DNA of 36,250 nt, taken from Jimgerdemannia flammicorona (Eukaryota; Mucoromycota; Endogonomycetes; Endogonales; Endogonaceae). The notes below the pieces were generated by a model. The model searched no databases. It saw only the letters and a list, made by a program, of their open reading frames with translations, and was not told where the DNA came from. Position 1 is the first letter of the stretch. Each line of letters opens with the position of its first letter. Below, in pieces: positions 1-10,823 of the stretch. Both the position numbers and the translations under genes were made by a program. The stretch spans positions 1-36,250 of the forward strand of contig RBNI01000238.1 of the NCBI GenBank assembly GCA_003990745.1, given 5' to 3'.

Positions 1-277
1 GAGGGCAGGGGAGCAGGAGGACAAGCTTTACATATATGGTGAAGAGGAGGCAGATGGTGACTGGACTGGAGGGCTGACTGAGGAAGAGCAAGGAGATAGC
101 AAAGAATATAGAGCAGCAGCAGCTGGGGGGAGCCTCACTGGGTGGTCAGTGTAGGGGGACTGGTGGTGTAGTGGCTGAGAGGGTGACTGCTAATGAGAGT
201 GTAATGGGGGATCTGGAAAAAAATCTAGATGGGACTGCTAATAGTAGACCAAGTGATAGGAAGAGCACAAGGTCTAG
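1..277 (+). repeat. Repeat family copy A, 5' part (ORF1-like), split by an LTR element
   Basis: This stretch aligns with 13010-13280 (copy B). Shared landmarks are a run reading ctggaaaaaaatc, the following agat, and the string gcacaagg just before the insertion point. Copy A breaks off at 277, where the chromovirus LTR starts, and resumes at 10819. It contains no CpG that I can find although its GC content is moderate, and no reading frame is uninterrupted. The family is unassigned. It encodes a charged, Glu/Lys-rich protein, which would suit ORF1 of a non-LTR element, but I see no diagnostic domain. Confidence 0.6.
273..277. repeat. Target-site duplication, left copy
   Basis: The sequence tctag abuts the LTR left end. 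Its partner is cctag at 10819-10823. The pair differs by one C/T transition, in line with the decay seen elsewhere. Copy B, which lacks the insertion, has the corresponding single-copy sequence around 13268-13285. Confidence 0.8.
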
Positions 278-2269
278 TATAAGAGGGTTGCTTTTTAGGG
301 TAACCATTACATAGTTCTGAAATGGTTTTCTGGAAGTTCTGGATATTCTGGAAGACTGTTTTCTTATGGTCAAGATCAATTTTGTATGGAGTACATCCTC
401 TATACTTATTTATTTCAAGATCAGGTTGACATCTCAACCAAAGTCCTTTTCCAGACTAGTTCTGGATGTTTTGGATTTTCCATATTTCAGGAAGTTCAAG
501 AAACTAAGACTAGCTTAGTTGAATTGGCATATTGCTGCAGACAATACCCAATTAGGAAATTTTGTAATGGGGTTAGGATTGGGACCTAACAGGGAGCAGA
601 TTTACTTAAGGGTGATTTGTGGGTTATTAAATAGGTTTATTCGCTATTTATGATATTGCTATACTAGGAGTAGTTGTGTAAAGGGATATTGTGGGGAAGT
701 GCTCAGGAGTTGTGTTCAGATTGTTCAGGTCTGAGATTCTGAGGTCTGAGGGAGGGGGTATTTATACTAGTGAGGGGCTATCTGAACTATGCTAGATATA
801 GATGTAGCACTAAGTGCTTTACTGAGTCGAAATGTAGTCACATAGTACAAGGGTGATCTGACATATCAAGAGATCATCTGACTGCTGAGTCAGTTCACAG
901 TTATGTTATACAAGGCTAATCTAACTATACTATGACTGCTAAACTATTTATAAGTTTAGGCACTATCTGGATAGTCTTTGATGACATCACCATTGATGAA
1001 GTAGTCATCTAGGAAGAGAGATTTGCAGATTACTTCTCCTTGTTGGCTGAGGTAATAATACATTGGAACTTTATCTCCATCCCACAGAATAGCATTGTCT
1101 GTCTTGTATACTGGATAAGGTGTTGGTAGGCAAAGAAGAGATGCATTTTTTCACTTTCATCAGATTTGCAGTCTGTATACCTTCTATAGGTTACAGCACT
1201 ATGAGTCATGGGGTTGTAGTAAGCTGGCGGCTGTAGTTCATGTCACTCATACTTGGGTGGTAGAGTGGTTGGTTTGATCTCAAGGGTTGTCTGAAGGTAT
1301 AGGTTGTGTTCTCTGGTCTCTTCGTTGTAGTTGAAGTAATCAGAAGTGAATGTGGGTTGGTATTTATGCTAGTGATCATCATCCCAATAAGTCTCATAGG
1401 TGGTTATGAACTGTTGTAAGTTCATCGGTAAAGTTGGTAGTGTGATCAGGGTTGGTAGAGATCCTTGGCTTGAGATCATGTCAGCATCAGAGAGATCATT
1501 GTCTTCTGCTTTGTCTTCATCGAAGTGGATTATATTGTAGATGTCTTTCATGGCATATCCAACTTGGGGCATTTGCAGAATGTGGTCATTGGGGTGTGGG
1601 AAGGTTCTGTCAGTAGTCTGAATGTATTTGAGATACTTGTGGTTGAGTTATTGTATCATATCATCGATTTGGCCATAGGATAGGGTAGCAACCATTTCGC
1701 TGGTAGTAATTCAGAGGTGGGGAATAAAGGTGCTGTACTTATAGAAGAGTTCTCAGTGTTTGTGGGTGATGAGCTTCTGGTATTGAGACATCTGGGTAAT
1801 ATCTGTATCATGGTGGTGTTCGACCATGTCTTCCAGGAGGCTGCCGATCTGGTAGTAGCTTGAGATTTGTCTGATCTGGTGAGCCTCATTAAGCATATTC
1901 AGGGCATTCCATTGGGCTTCCACGAAGTAGAGGGGTGCTAGGCTATGGATATTCATGAGGGGCAGAGGGGGTGTGGCTCAGTTGACAATGGTATTCCAAA
2001 TGTCAGCACAGATGCAGTTGTAGATCTCAGTGGTCATGTTGGTATATATTCAGAAATTGTGGTTATTGTTTGTTTTGGTTCTTTGTTTTGATACATCTTG
2101 GGGCTCAGTATATATACATTTGTTCTTGATTGGTAAGATTCCATTTGTGTGAATCTTGTGTTCCATGACTTCATATTGACTCAGCTTTGTTCAGAGCTTG
2201 CGTGTGATTTCAGTGGCTTGTTAAGAGGGTGACATGTGATTGCTGTGGCTTGGAGGTTGTGCGCTTACA
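278..2269 (-). repeat. 3' LTR of the chromovirus (1992 bp)
   Basis: Direct repeat of 8782-10818, beginning on the plus strand with tataagagggttgc and ending with cttaca. Its TATA box is at plus-strand 757-766. It is directly preceded on the element strand by a polypurine tract, which identifies it as the 3' LTR. It carries lesions independent of the other copy: a 1-nt deletion near 1150 inside the U3 frame and a Trp-to-TAG change near 1369. Confidence 0.92.
956..2166 (-). pseudogene. U3-embedded ORF, 3' LTR copy (unknown protein)
   Basis: Same frame as in the 5' LTR, from ATG at 2166 to TAA at 956 (1211 nt). Restoring the one base missing near 1150 would make 1212 nt, 404 codons with the stop. 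Here the frame is intact across 1369-1572, where the other copy has its 13-nt deletion. It is instead cut by a TGG-to-TAG change near 1369, a TGA near 1246 and the 1-nt loss. In a retroelement transcript this 3' copy would be the one present as the last reading frame, downstream of pol. No homologous family is recognised. Confidence 0.65.
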
Positions 2270-2283
2270 ACTCTCCCCTTTTT
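2270..2283 (-). other. Polypurine tract
   Basis: On the element strand AAAAAGGGGAGAGT lies immediately before the TGTAAG that starts the 3' LTR. This is the expected plus-strand primer and confirms the LTR boundary and element orientation. Confidence 0.85.
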
Positions 2284-2689
2284 AGCTTTTGACATCCTCA
2301 TTGGGACCTTCTAATTTTGTTCTAGTGTTGTTACACCATTTGGGAGGTCAAAAGTCTGGTAAAGTCCATTTTTTCAGAATGTGGCATACTTATAATACAG
2401 TTGCCTAACCATTGGATTTACATGTTAAAGAGTCATGTGTTCAATGCCATATACCAGAAGTGATTCTGACATCATTCACTCCTGGAGAATTTCCTCTAAG
2501 GAATCTTCTTAAATGTCTATGCCTCATTTCTCACCAGTGGTATGGGGAGAATAGGCTGGCTTTCAGTTTTGCTATTTTCTAGAGGATTGGTATTCTTGAT
2601 TTGCTGAGTTCTTGATTTTTGTTCATGATAATTATAGTGTTTAGGAGGGTATAATATATAGTATGAACTGATAAGTGTAGGAGTGTTCA

Positions 2690-5600
2690 GATTTTAGTTG
2701 TTCAAGGAATTGTATTCCTGAACTAAGTTGGTAGCATTCTGGAGATTGGTCTTGGGTTCCCATGTTGCATCATGGATTGAGTAACCTTTCCATTTGATGA
2801 GGTACTCAGGGTGGTTCTTGTAGCCACATTTGTTGAGGATTTGTTCAACTTCGTATTCTTCCTGGTCATTAATAATGACAGGTACAGGTGGTTCTGTAGT
2901 TCAGTTCAGGAATAGTTCATCATCATTATCATTGTATCGCTTGAGACATTGGACATTGAAGACTGGGTAAATCTTAATGGTATCCGGTAGCGCCAATTTG
3001 TAGGAGGTCGGAGAGACTTCTGAAATGACTTCAAATGGTCCAATGAACTTGCTGTTCAGCTTTGTAGATGGTCTGTACTTGAGGTTGTCAACTCGGTATC
3101 CTTGGATGTCTAATAGGACTTTTTCCACAATATCGAAGATTTCTTCTTAGCGATGTTGGTTAACATACTGTGACTGTTGTTCTTGAGCTCACAATAAATT
3201 CTCAATTGCGATCTGGCTTAGATTACACATTCGGAGTAAGAATTCTTCAACAGCTTCAACTGTGAAGAGTTTTTCAGTGGTTCGGATGAGTGTCAGGGGA
3301 GTGTTTGGGTTTTGTCCAGTGTTAGCAAAGAATGGGGTCATTCCAAGAGAGACTTGCTTGCTGTTGTTATAGGCAAACTCGACTACAGTGAGGTGTTTAT
3401 ACCAATCATCTTGTCTGTAGAAGACATAGTTTCTTAGCATTTGTTCCAGAGTTCAGTTCATTCTTTTAGTTTGGCCATCAGTTTCAGGATGAAAGGCTGT
3501 AGATAGTGCAAGTTTTGTTCTAAGGTGTGCATGGAGGGCTTTCCAAAAATAGCTGGTGAATTTCGGGTCTCGGTCACTAACAATGATCTTAGGAAGACCA
3601 TGATAGTAGAAGATATTGTCAAACAAGAGTGTAGCTATATCTGAGTAGTGGTGGTTGATACAAAGTGGACTTGTTTACTGAGATGGTCCACAAAGACAAC
3701 AATTACATCTTTTCCATTCTTGGTTCGGGGTAGTTGTATGATAAAGTCCATAGAGATTTGTTCCCAATTAGCAGATAGTACCAGGATAGGGTGGAGTAGA
3801 CTAGGTTTTGATAACATTGAGGACTTGTTGCATTGGCAGACATTACAGGAAGTGATGTAGGTCTTTAGCTGATCTGCCATATGGGGCCAATAGAAGTTTC
3901 AGAAGATAACTTCATAGCATTTATCAAATTCTAAGTGTCCAGCTATAGGGACATCATGACATTCAAATAGGATAGTCCTTTGGAGGTCTCGGTTGTTTGG
4001 AACATACAATCTGTCCTTGTAGTAGATAGTATTGTCCTTGAGTTAGTATTGATTGTACTGGGTATACTTGTCAGTACCATCACTGTTCAGAATTTCTCAG
4101 AGTGCTTGAGCTTCCTTATCATTAGCACATGCTGTGATAATTTGTTCCATGATGGAGTTTGTAACCAGGGTGAGAGTTTGGATAACTTCTTCAATGGGTG
4201 GTCTGGAGATTGCATTGGCAACAATGATTTCCTTGCTAGGGCAGTACTGGATTTCATAGTCAAAGTTGGTGAGGACTTTCATCCATCTGGCTTGCTTTTG
4301 AGAAAGGGTAGCCTGGATATTGATGTTGACTAATAACTTGTGGTCAGTCAATATGGTGAAGTGTGCTCCTTCTAGGTATGGTCACTATTTGATCAGAGTG
4401 TCTATGATGGCTAACATTCCCTTCTTGTGAGTTACGTAGTTGATTTCGGCATCATTGAACTTGCGGGAGTAATAGGTGACAGGGTGTCCTTCTTGCATAA
4501 GTACTGCTCCAAGGGCTAGGTCAGAGGCATCAGTGGTAACTTCATATGATAGGGCAGGATTTGCCACTTGAAGTACTGGAGTGGTTATCAAAGCATCCTT
4601 CAGTGCTTGGAAGGTGGTATCTTGTTTGGGTCCCCAATTTGCAAGATTGTTGAAGTATTTCTCTTGTTTCATAGTCCAGGGTTGTTCTTCTTTCTTGGTG
4701 TGCTTGGTCATTTGGGTAAGAGCAGTAGCGATTTTGGCAAAGTTGGCAACAAATCGTCTGTAATAGTTTGCTAATCCCAGGAATGACTGGAGGTCTTTCA
4801 GCTTCTTGGGTCTGGGCCAATCCTTGATTGTGGAGATTTTGCTGGGGTCTACTTTAATTCCATTTGAAGTGACAATGTGTCTAAGGAATTGGATTTCTTT
4901 CAGAAGAAATTTGCACTTGCTGAGTTTTGCAAAGAGCCAGTTTTCTTGGAGTTTCAGTAATACTAGCTCAAGGTGTTCGAGATGTTCCTCCAGGGTTTTG
5001 CTGAAGACTAGGATGTCATCAATATAGACAACAACAAATTTGTCCAGGTATGGATACAGAATGGTATTCATCAGTGTCTGGAAGGTTGCAGGAGCATTAG
5101 TTAAGCCAAAGGGCATAACTAGGAATTTGAAATGTCCATAGTGAGTTTGGAAGGCTGTCTTGTAGATGTCTTCTTCTTTTATGGCAATTTGCCAGTAACT
5201 ATTTCATAGGTCAAAAGAGCTCATGAATTGTGAGTTAGTAAGTCTATTGAATATTTCATCGATTCTAGGTAGTGGGCAATAGTTCTTGATGGTCTGTTCG
5301 TTGAGGTTGCGGTAATCAATACACATTCACAGGTCTCCTCCTTTCTTTATAACAAAGAGGACTGGTGCACTATAAGATGATACACTAGGTCTGATGAATC
5401 CTTGTTCCAAGAGTTCGTCGATTTCTTTCTTGAGTACATCGATTTCTCTTGGTGACATATAGTAGATTGACTTGAAGGCTGGCTTGGCATTTGGATTGGT
5501 CTTGATAGCATGGTCTACTGCTCATTTAGGAGGTAGGCCTTTTGGAAGCTTCTTTGGAAATATGTCTCGGAATTTCTGGAGTAGTGGTCTGACATGGCTG

Positions 5601-6110
5601 TCAACTTTGGAAAAGTCTTCTTCAGAGTTTTTGGGTTCTTCTTTGGATGGGTGGATGGAGATGGCGAAGAGAGGGCATCTCTTGGCTAATTTCTTAAGTT
5701 GTAGCTTGTTGATGTGAGTGATCTTTGGTCCAAAGTCACTAGAGTTGAGTGGGTCTTTTTTGCCTTGCAGTTTGAAGTTGTGGCATCCTTTCTTGATGGT
5801 CAGAGAATGGTTTACCCAATCAATCATAGGGTTCTCTTGTTTCAACCATAGGGTTCCAAGAATGATCTCATTGTCGGGAAGCAGTATGATCTGGAGGGTA
5901 ACATGTACTCGGTAGTCACTAATTCAGAAGGGTAGATTGTGGACTTCCTTGCTAATGACATGTGAGGTTCTATCAGCTATGGCAACTGCTTGAGTTTGTT
6001 GTACTGAAGAGGTGAAGACCTTGAGTCTGTTGGCTGTTTCTTCATTGATGAAGTTGCCTGAGGCACCACTGTCTATCATGATCTTGACAGGTGCTCAATT
6101 GACAAAAGCT
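2690..6110 (-). pseudogene. Chromovirus pol: protease, RT, RNase H, integrase, chromodomain
   Basis: Read from high to low coordinate. Protease active site IDSGASGNFI near 6062-6090. RT has the palm motif YIDDIL near 5012-5035 and [13 protein letters not shown] near 5075-5116; stops replace Arg before MCIDYR and after FDL. RNase H reads [13 protein letters not shown] near 4500-4545. The integrase zinc finger has HDVPIAGH (about 3940) and CNVC (about 3835). The catalytic core has DFIIQLP and VSDRDPKF, but the third acidic residue, expected as E in DGQTER, is K (DGQTKR, near 3460). A frameshift lies near 3640. The C-terminal chromodomain (about 2700-2890) is nearly clean, with EYEVEQIL, YLIKWKGY and ATWEP. 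The GAA-to-AAA change alone would abolish integration. Confidence 0.92.
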
Positions 6111-6339
6111 TTAAGTGTAAGCAGTTTGTCTGATCCAATGGTGGTGATTTTGGTTGTAGGGGCTTTCCTTCTGTTGGTTCTTCTTTGAGCCAGTTTGTTG
6201 ACACAAGAGAAGCAATCATCAATTATTCGGGAAGAGTACATTCCAATGCCATGAGGGTATCAGCTACTTGGTACATATCCATCTTTGATTTTCTTGTAGA
6301 ATTGTTCTTCTTTGTTCATGGTAGATTGGGCTGGAGCCT

Positions 6340-6720
6340 TGTTTGATGAACCAAATCCTTTAGATCCTTAGATGGTGGGCAGTAGTTTAGGGACTTCCTT
6401 GACTGTCAGATTTGACTCAATTTTTTTGAATAGGATCTGGGCAATGCAGAAGCCTATAGGGATCTTGAAGGGTATCCAACTGTGGTTTTGGATGAGGACA
6501 ATAATTTCGCCTGTATAATCTTCATCAATGACTCCTCTTTCTACTGAGAGTCCTTTCAATGCTAGGCTGCTACAACAGCATATTCTTCCAATATGTCCTT
6601 CAGGGATTTGGATTCTGATTCCTGTATAGACTTGTTTGACTTCTCGGTTGGAGATTGTAGCTTCTTCAGCTGCATACAGATCATATCCAGCTGCTTTTTG
6701 ACTTCCTTTGATTGGGGCCT
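6340..6720 (-). pseudogene. dUTPase domain between gag and protease
   Basis: All five motifs of the trimeric dUTPase family are readable in order: motif 1 AAGYDLYAAEEA (about 6666-6695), motif 2 GRICCCSSLALKG, motif 3 GVIDEDYTGEI (in 6368-6559), motif 4 IPIGFCIAQI, and motif 5 GSKGFGSSN (about 6345-6365), the P-loop-like tail. Such enzymes hydrolyse dUTP to dUMP and PPi and would limit uracil incorporation during reverse transcription. In this copy the motif 2 Arg of the usual R-S-x-L-A is Cys (one C-to-T step), motif 4 is degraded, and a stop precedes motif 5, so it is inactive. Its position makes it part of the Gag-Pol polyprotein. Confidence 0.85.
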
Positions 6721-6819
6721 TAGCAGTTTGTCTTAACTTGACAAAGTCTAGTATTCTGGTGGTCAGATTGTTGAGGTAGTGCAGAGTGGTAACAGTTGCT
6801 CATGTTGCTGTTTGGGGTT

Positions 6820-8650
6820 TTCAGTTAGGACAGGTACTGGCCATATATCCTATCTTTCAGCAATAGAAGCATGCTCTACTTCTTCTAAGTCTATTTCTTT
6901 TGTCTTCAGTGAGTTTCTTGAAGATACTCAGCTGGGTGGGTTCATGATTTCTGGGTGTCCACAAAGTGGATGTTGAGGGAGCTTGGGATGCTTCATGCTT
7001 GGGTTCTTCTTTCTTAGTCCAAGTCTTTTCCTTGTTGTTGAATTGTCTTCAGGGCAGAATGGGTCCAGCTGTTAGGATCTGCTTGACCATAGTCTTGATT
7101 CTTGCCAGGCACCATTGTTGGTGGTTACAACCAATTCGGCATCCTTGTTCTCAGATTTTTCTAGTAAGCCATTCAGGCAGGGCATTGAATAAATGATCTG
7201 CTCTTGTACCATTTCGTGCTTCATCATTGGTAATATATCCTAGGCCAACAGTGTTCAGAAGTGACTCGAGTTTTGTACAGAAGGTATCAAATTCCTCCTT
7301 GCCATGTATATCAAATTTGAGGTTGCAGAGTTTTACTCGGGATTCAGTGATCATGGTTTCGCTGCAATATTGAGCAATCATGAGTTGTTTAAGTCCAGGG
7401 GCTTTAGGATGGGCTCCATATTCTGGGGCATTGTTTGCTGCATTCTGAGCAACTACTGTAGGTCGGGTATCCCATATGAGGGGTTTTTCAGAAAGTGTTC
7501 ACCACCATTCTTCAGCAGGTCCTTAGAAGAATGTAATAACTCAGCAGATATAGGCTGTAGTGGTAGCAAAGAGTTGTTCTAGAGTGTGGTCTTGATTGTT
7601 TGTCAGAATATAGTCAGTGACTCACTCATTGGTCCATTGATTGGCTTCGAAGTTGGTATCAACTATACTAATGAAGCTTTGGACTTCTTGTGCAGTACTA
7701 TTTAAGGTAGGTAGACTCAGATTTTTTGTAGGTCAGGTCTGTTTGGCTAAGGTAGTAATGGTTGTTGCCATTATGACTATCTGGGCTATGAGGTCTAGAA
7801 TTTGTTAGTTTGCCATGTTGTTTACTGGAGGCAGTTGGACTGCTAGTAGTGGTATTACTGGTACTACTTGAGGTACTGGTGCAGAGTGTGATGGGGTTCT
7901 TTGGGTCTGTGTAAGTTGCAGGAGTAATAGTTGTGGGTCTGGAGTAAGGGCTTGATAGATAGCTATCTGTTACTGTATAGGTGTGTTCTGTCCTGATGGA
8001 GATGTGTTTCCTTCAGTAGTATATATATCTGAGATCGAATTCACTGAGATACTCCTCCTCTTCTTTGGTTTGGTCTCCATATACTTGGGTTTGCTTGGCG
8101 TCAAAGTAGACAGAATCAGTTGCATATCTGATTTCAGATGGACTTAATTCAAAGTCAAGTTCTGGTTCAGTATTGGTTTCAGATTCAGGTAGGGCTGTAG
8201 CAGGGCCTGCTTCAGGTTCGGGGTCAGGTAGTTGATGAAGGATTTCTCTTGCTTCTTCCTTAAGAATATGGCAGGCCTTGCTGTTCTGGAATCAGTAGTA
8301 TAATGCAGTCCTGGTCCTGGTATGGTGAAAGTCAGTAGAGTTGAGCTACTTGGCTATAGAGGCTTGGGCTTCATGAGGAACTAAGGCTAGAAAGACTGCT
8401 GCTGGTTGTCCTAGGTTGCTTGGATTTGTAGAGCTGACAAAACTCTTGTTGAGAAGAGTAAAGAAGACTTCTATAAGACCTTCTTATCTTGACTTGCTGG
8501 GTATAGTGCAAGGAGTTCAGTGAATAGGGTTTCACCTATTTGCTGATTTAATCGAAGAACTTCTTTCTTTGAGTGAAGTTTGTCCCACTTATTGTAGGTG
8601 TGGAGGTCAAATTGTCCTTGTACGTCAGGTTCAATTCTCTCCAGATTGTC
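6820..8650 (-). pseudogene. Chromovirus gag (capsid and CCHC nucleocapsid), decayed
   Basis: Frames downstream of the PBS encode a Gag-type polyprotein with many stops. The clearest part is 7151-7381, reading RVKLCNLKFD and later ADHLFNALPEWL, typical of the retrotransposon capsid C-terminal half. A zinc knuckle is at 6830-6871 with spacing C-x2-C-x4-Y-x4-C: the His has become Tyr (CAT to TAT) and a stop sits at the first x4 position. The region near 7850-7950 is Pro/Gln/Leu-rich. The N terminus is uncertain; the frame is traceable to about 8640. Confidence 0.75.
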
Positions 8651-8766
8651 AGATGGTTCAGGATAAATTCCAGTTCAGAGGTTGGGCTTTATACCAACTT
8701 GTAGGAATTCGCAGAAGGGTTTGTTGCAGGGTGAGGAAGTGTCTTGAAGTGGAATTGGATTGTAAA

Positions 8767-8778
8767 CTGCTGCTACCA
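8767..8778 (-). other. Primer-binding site
   Basis: On the element strand the 5' LTR end is followed after three bases by TGGTAGCAGCAG, the normal position and TGG start of a tRNA primer-binding site. The sequence resembles initiator-Met-type sites, but I cannot name the tRNA without the genome's tRNA set. Confidence 0.7.
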
Positions 8779-9260
8779 AGTTATAAGAGGGTTGCTTTTT
8801 AGGGTAACTATTATGTAGTTCTGGAAGGGTTTTCTGGAAGTTCTGGATATTCGGAAAGACTGTTTTCTTATGGTCATAATCAATTTCGTATGGAGTACAT
8901 CCTCTACATTTATTTATTTCAAGATTGGGTTGACGTCTCAACCAAAGTCTTTTTTCAGACTAGTTCTGGATGTTCAGGATTTTCCATATTTCAGGAAGTT
9001 CAAGAAACTAAGACCAGCTTAGTTGAATTGGCATATCGCTGCAGACAATACCTAATTAGGAAATTTGTAATGGGGTTAGGAGTGGGACCTAATAGGGAGC
9101 AGATTTACTTAAGGGTGGTTTGTGGGTTATTAAATAGGTTTATTTTCTATTCATGATATTGCTATACTAGGAGTAGTTGTATGAAGGGATATTGTGAGAA
9201 AGTGCTCAGGAGTTGTGTTCAGATTGTTCAGGTCTGAGATTCTGAGGTCTGAGGGAGGGG

Positions 9261-9269
9261 GTATTTATA
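9261..9269 (-). promoter_or_regulatory. LTR TATA box
   Basis: TATAAATAC on the minus strand, followed by a C-run. The same core (TATAAATACCCCCT) occurs in the other LTR at 757-766 and in the second gypsy element at 25107. It sits downstream of the U3 frame and should direct genomic RNA synthesis. Confidence 0.6.
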
Positions 9270-9458
9270 CTAGTGAGGGGCTATCTGGACTATGCTAGAT
9301 ATGGATGTAGCACTAAGTGCTTTACTGAGTCAGAATATAGTCAAATAGTACAAGGGTGATCTGATATGTCAAGAGATTGTTTGACTGCTGAGTCAGTTCA
9401 CAGTCATGTTATACAAGGCTAATCTAACTATACTATGACTGCTAAACTATTTATAGGT

Positions 9459-10657
9459 TTAGGCACTGTCTGGATAGTCTTCAATGATATCACTATCAAT
9501 AAAGTAGTCATCTAGGAAGAGAGGTTTACAGATTACTTCTCCTTATTGGCTGAGGTAATAATACATTGCAACTTCATCTCCATTCTACAGGATACCATCA
9601 TCTGTCTCATATGCTAGATAAGGTGTTGGTGGGCAAAGAAGGGGTGCATTGTTTTCGCTTTCATCAGATTTGCTGTCTGCATATCTTTTATAGATTATAG
9701 CACTATGAGTTGTGGAGTTGTAGTAAGCTGGCGGCTGTGGTTCATGTCACTCATACTCAGGTGGTGGAGTGGTTAGTTTGATCTCAAGAGTTTTCTGAAG
9801 GTACAGGTTTTGTTCTCTGGTCTCTTCATTGTAGTTGAAGTAATCAGGAGTGAACGTGGATTGGTATTCATACCAGTGATCATTGTCCCAATAAGTCTTG
9901 TAGGTAGTTATGAACTGTTGTAAGTTTATCGGTAAAGTTGGCAGTGTGATCAGGGTTGATAGAGATCCTTGGCTTGAGGTCATGTTGGTATCAGAGCTGC
10001 TTCATCTTCATCGAAGTGGATTATATCATAGACGTCTTTCATGGCATATCCAACTTGGGGCATTTGCAGGATGTGGTCATTGGGGTGCAGGAAGGTTCTG
10101 TCAGTAGTCTGAACGTATTCAAGATTCTTGTGGTTGAGTTCTTGTATCATGTCATCGATTTGGCCATAGGACAGAGTAGCAATCATTTTGCTGGTAGTAA
10201 CTTAGAGGTGGAGAATAAAGGTACTATACTCATAGAAGAGTTCTTGGTGTTTGCGGGCAATGAGCTTCTGGTGTTGAGACATCTGGGTAATGTCTGTATC
10301 ATAGTGGTGTTTGACCATGTCTTCCAGGAGGCGGCTGATCTGGTAGTAGCTTGAGATTTGTCCAATCTGGTGGGCCTTATTAAGTATATTCAGGGCATTC
10401 CATTGGGCTTCCACGAAGTAGAGGGGTGCTAGGCTATGGATATTCATGAGGGGCAGAGGGGGTGTGGCTCGGTTGACAATGGCATTCCAAATGTCAGCAT
10501 GGATGCAGTTGTAGATCTCAGTGGTTATATTGGTATATATTCAGAAATTGTAGTTGTTGTTTGTTTTGGTTCTCTGTTTTGACACATCTTGGGGCTCAGT
10601 ATATATACATTTGTTCTTGATTGGTAAGATTCCATTTGTGTGAATCTTGTGTTCCAT
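9459..10657 (-). pseudogene. U3-embedded ORF, 5' LTR copy (unknown protein)
   Basis: A frame of about 400 codons runs from an ATG at 10657 to a TAA at 9459, wholly in U3 and ending about 190 bp before the TATA box. It is broken here by a few stops (TGA, TAA, TAG at positions where Arg or Gln would fit) and by a 13-nt deletion near 9998. The other LTR lacks that deletion and reads through. The predicted protein is acidic, rich in Tyr, Gln and Asp, with stretches such as LYFVEAQWNALN and LLEDMVKHHYD. I see no signal peptide, membrane span, zinc knuckle or catalytic motif, so the function is unknown. It could be an accessory retroelement protein or a captured host fragment. That both LTRs agree on one frame is the main evidence that it was once coding. 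Confidence 0.65.
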
Positions 10658-10818
10658 AACTTCATATTGACTTAGCTTTGTATGCTGTGACTTCTGTTTG
10701 ACTCAGCTTCATGATCACACCAGTGATTTCCAGATTTGTTCAGAGCTCGCGTGTGATTTCAGTGGCTTGTTAAGAGGGTGCCATGTGATTTCTGTGGCTT
10801 GGAGGTTGTGCACTTACA

Positions 10819-10823
10819 CCTAG
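10819..10823. repeat. Target-site duplication, right copy
   Basis: cctag follows the LTR end cttaca directly. After it the host repeat (copy A) resumes with tgacctagctg, matching gacctggcaga in copy B. Confidence 0.8.

Larger units (their letters stand above)
278..10818 (-). mobile_element. Ty3/gypsy chromovirus, complete structure, inactivated
   Basis: A 10.5-kb LTR retrotransposon read on the minus strand: 5' LTR 8782-10818, PBS, gag, dUTPase, protease, RT, RNase H, integrase, chromodomain, polypurine tract, 3' LTR 278-2269. The flanking target duplication is tctag on the left and cctag on the right, one transition apart. The uninterrupted site survives in copy B near 13270. LTR ends read TGTAAG...CTTATA on the element strand, a TG...CA-type end with one transition. 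Internal frames carry many stops, nearly all at positions where Gln, Arg or Trp is expected, and at least one frameshift (near 3640). By eye the two LTRs differ mainly by transitions, plus a deletion of about 54 bp near the right end of the 3' LTR copy and smaller indels. The element is therefore not recent and cannot be autonomous. Confidence 0.93.
8782..10818 (-). repeat. 5' LTR of the chromovirus (2037 bp)
   Basis: Direct repeat of 278-2269. A TATA box (TATAAATAC on the minus strand, plus-strand 9261-9269) precedes the C-rich CCCCCTCCCTC, so U3 occupies about 10818-9240 and R-U5 the remaining 450 bp or so. Two kilobases is long for a Ty3/gypsy LTR. The extra length is explained by the reading frame in U3 (9459-10657). 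This copy keeps a stretch of about 54 bp near 10683-10740 that the other LTR has lost, and has its own 13-nt deletion near 9998. Confidence 0.92.

Noticed and set aside
956..2166. U3 frame as an envelope-like gene
   Set aside because: No signal peptide, membrane span or glycoprotein-like cysteines can be seen.
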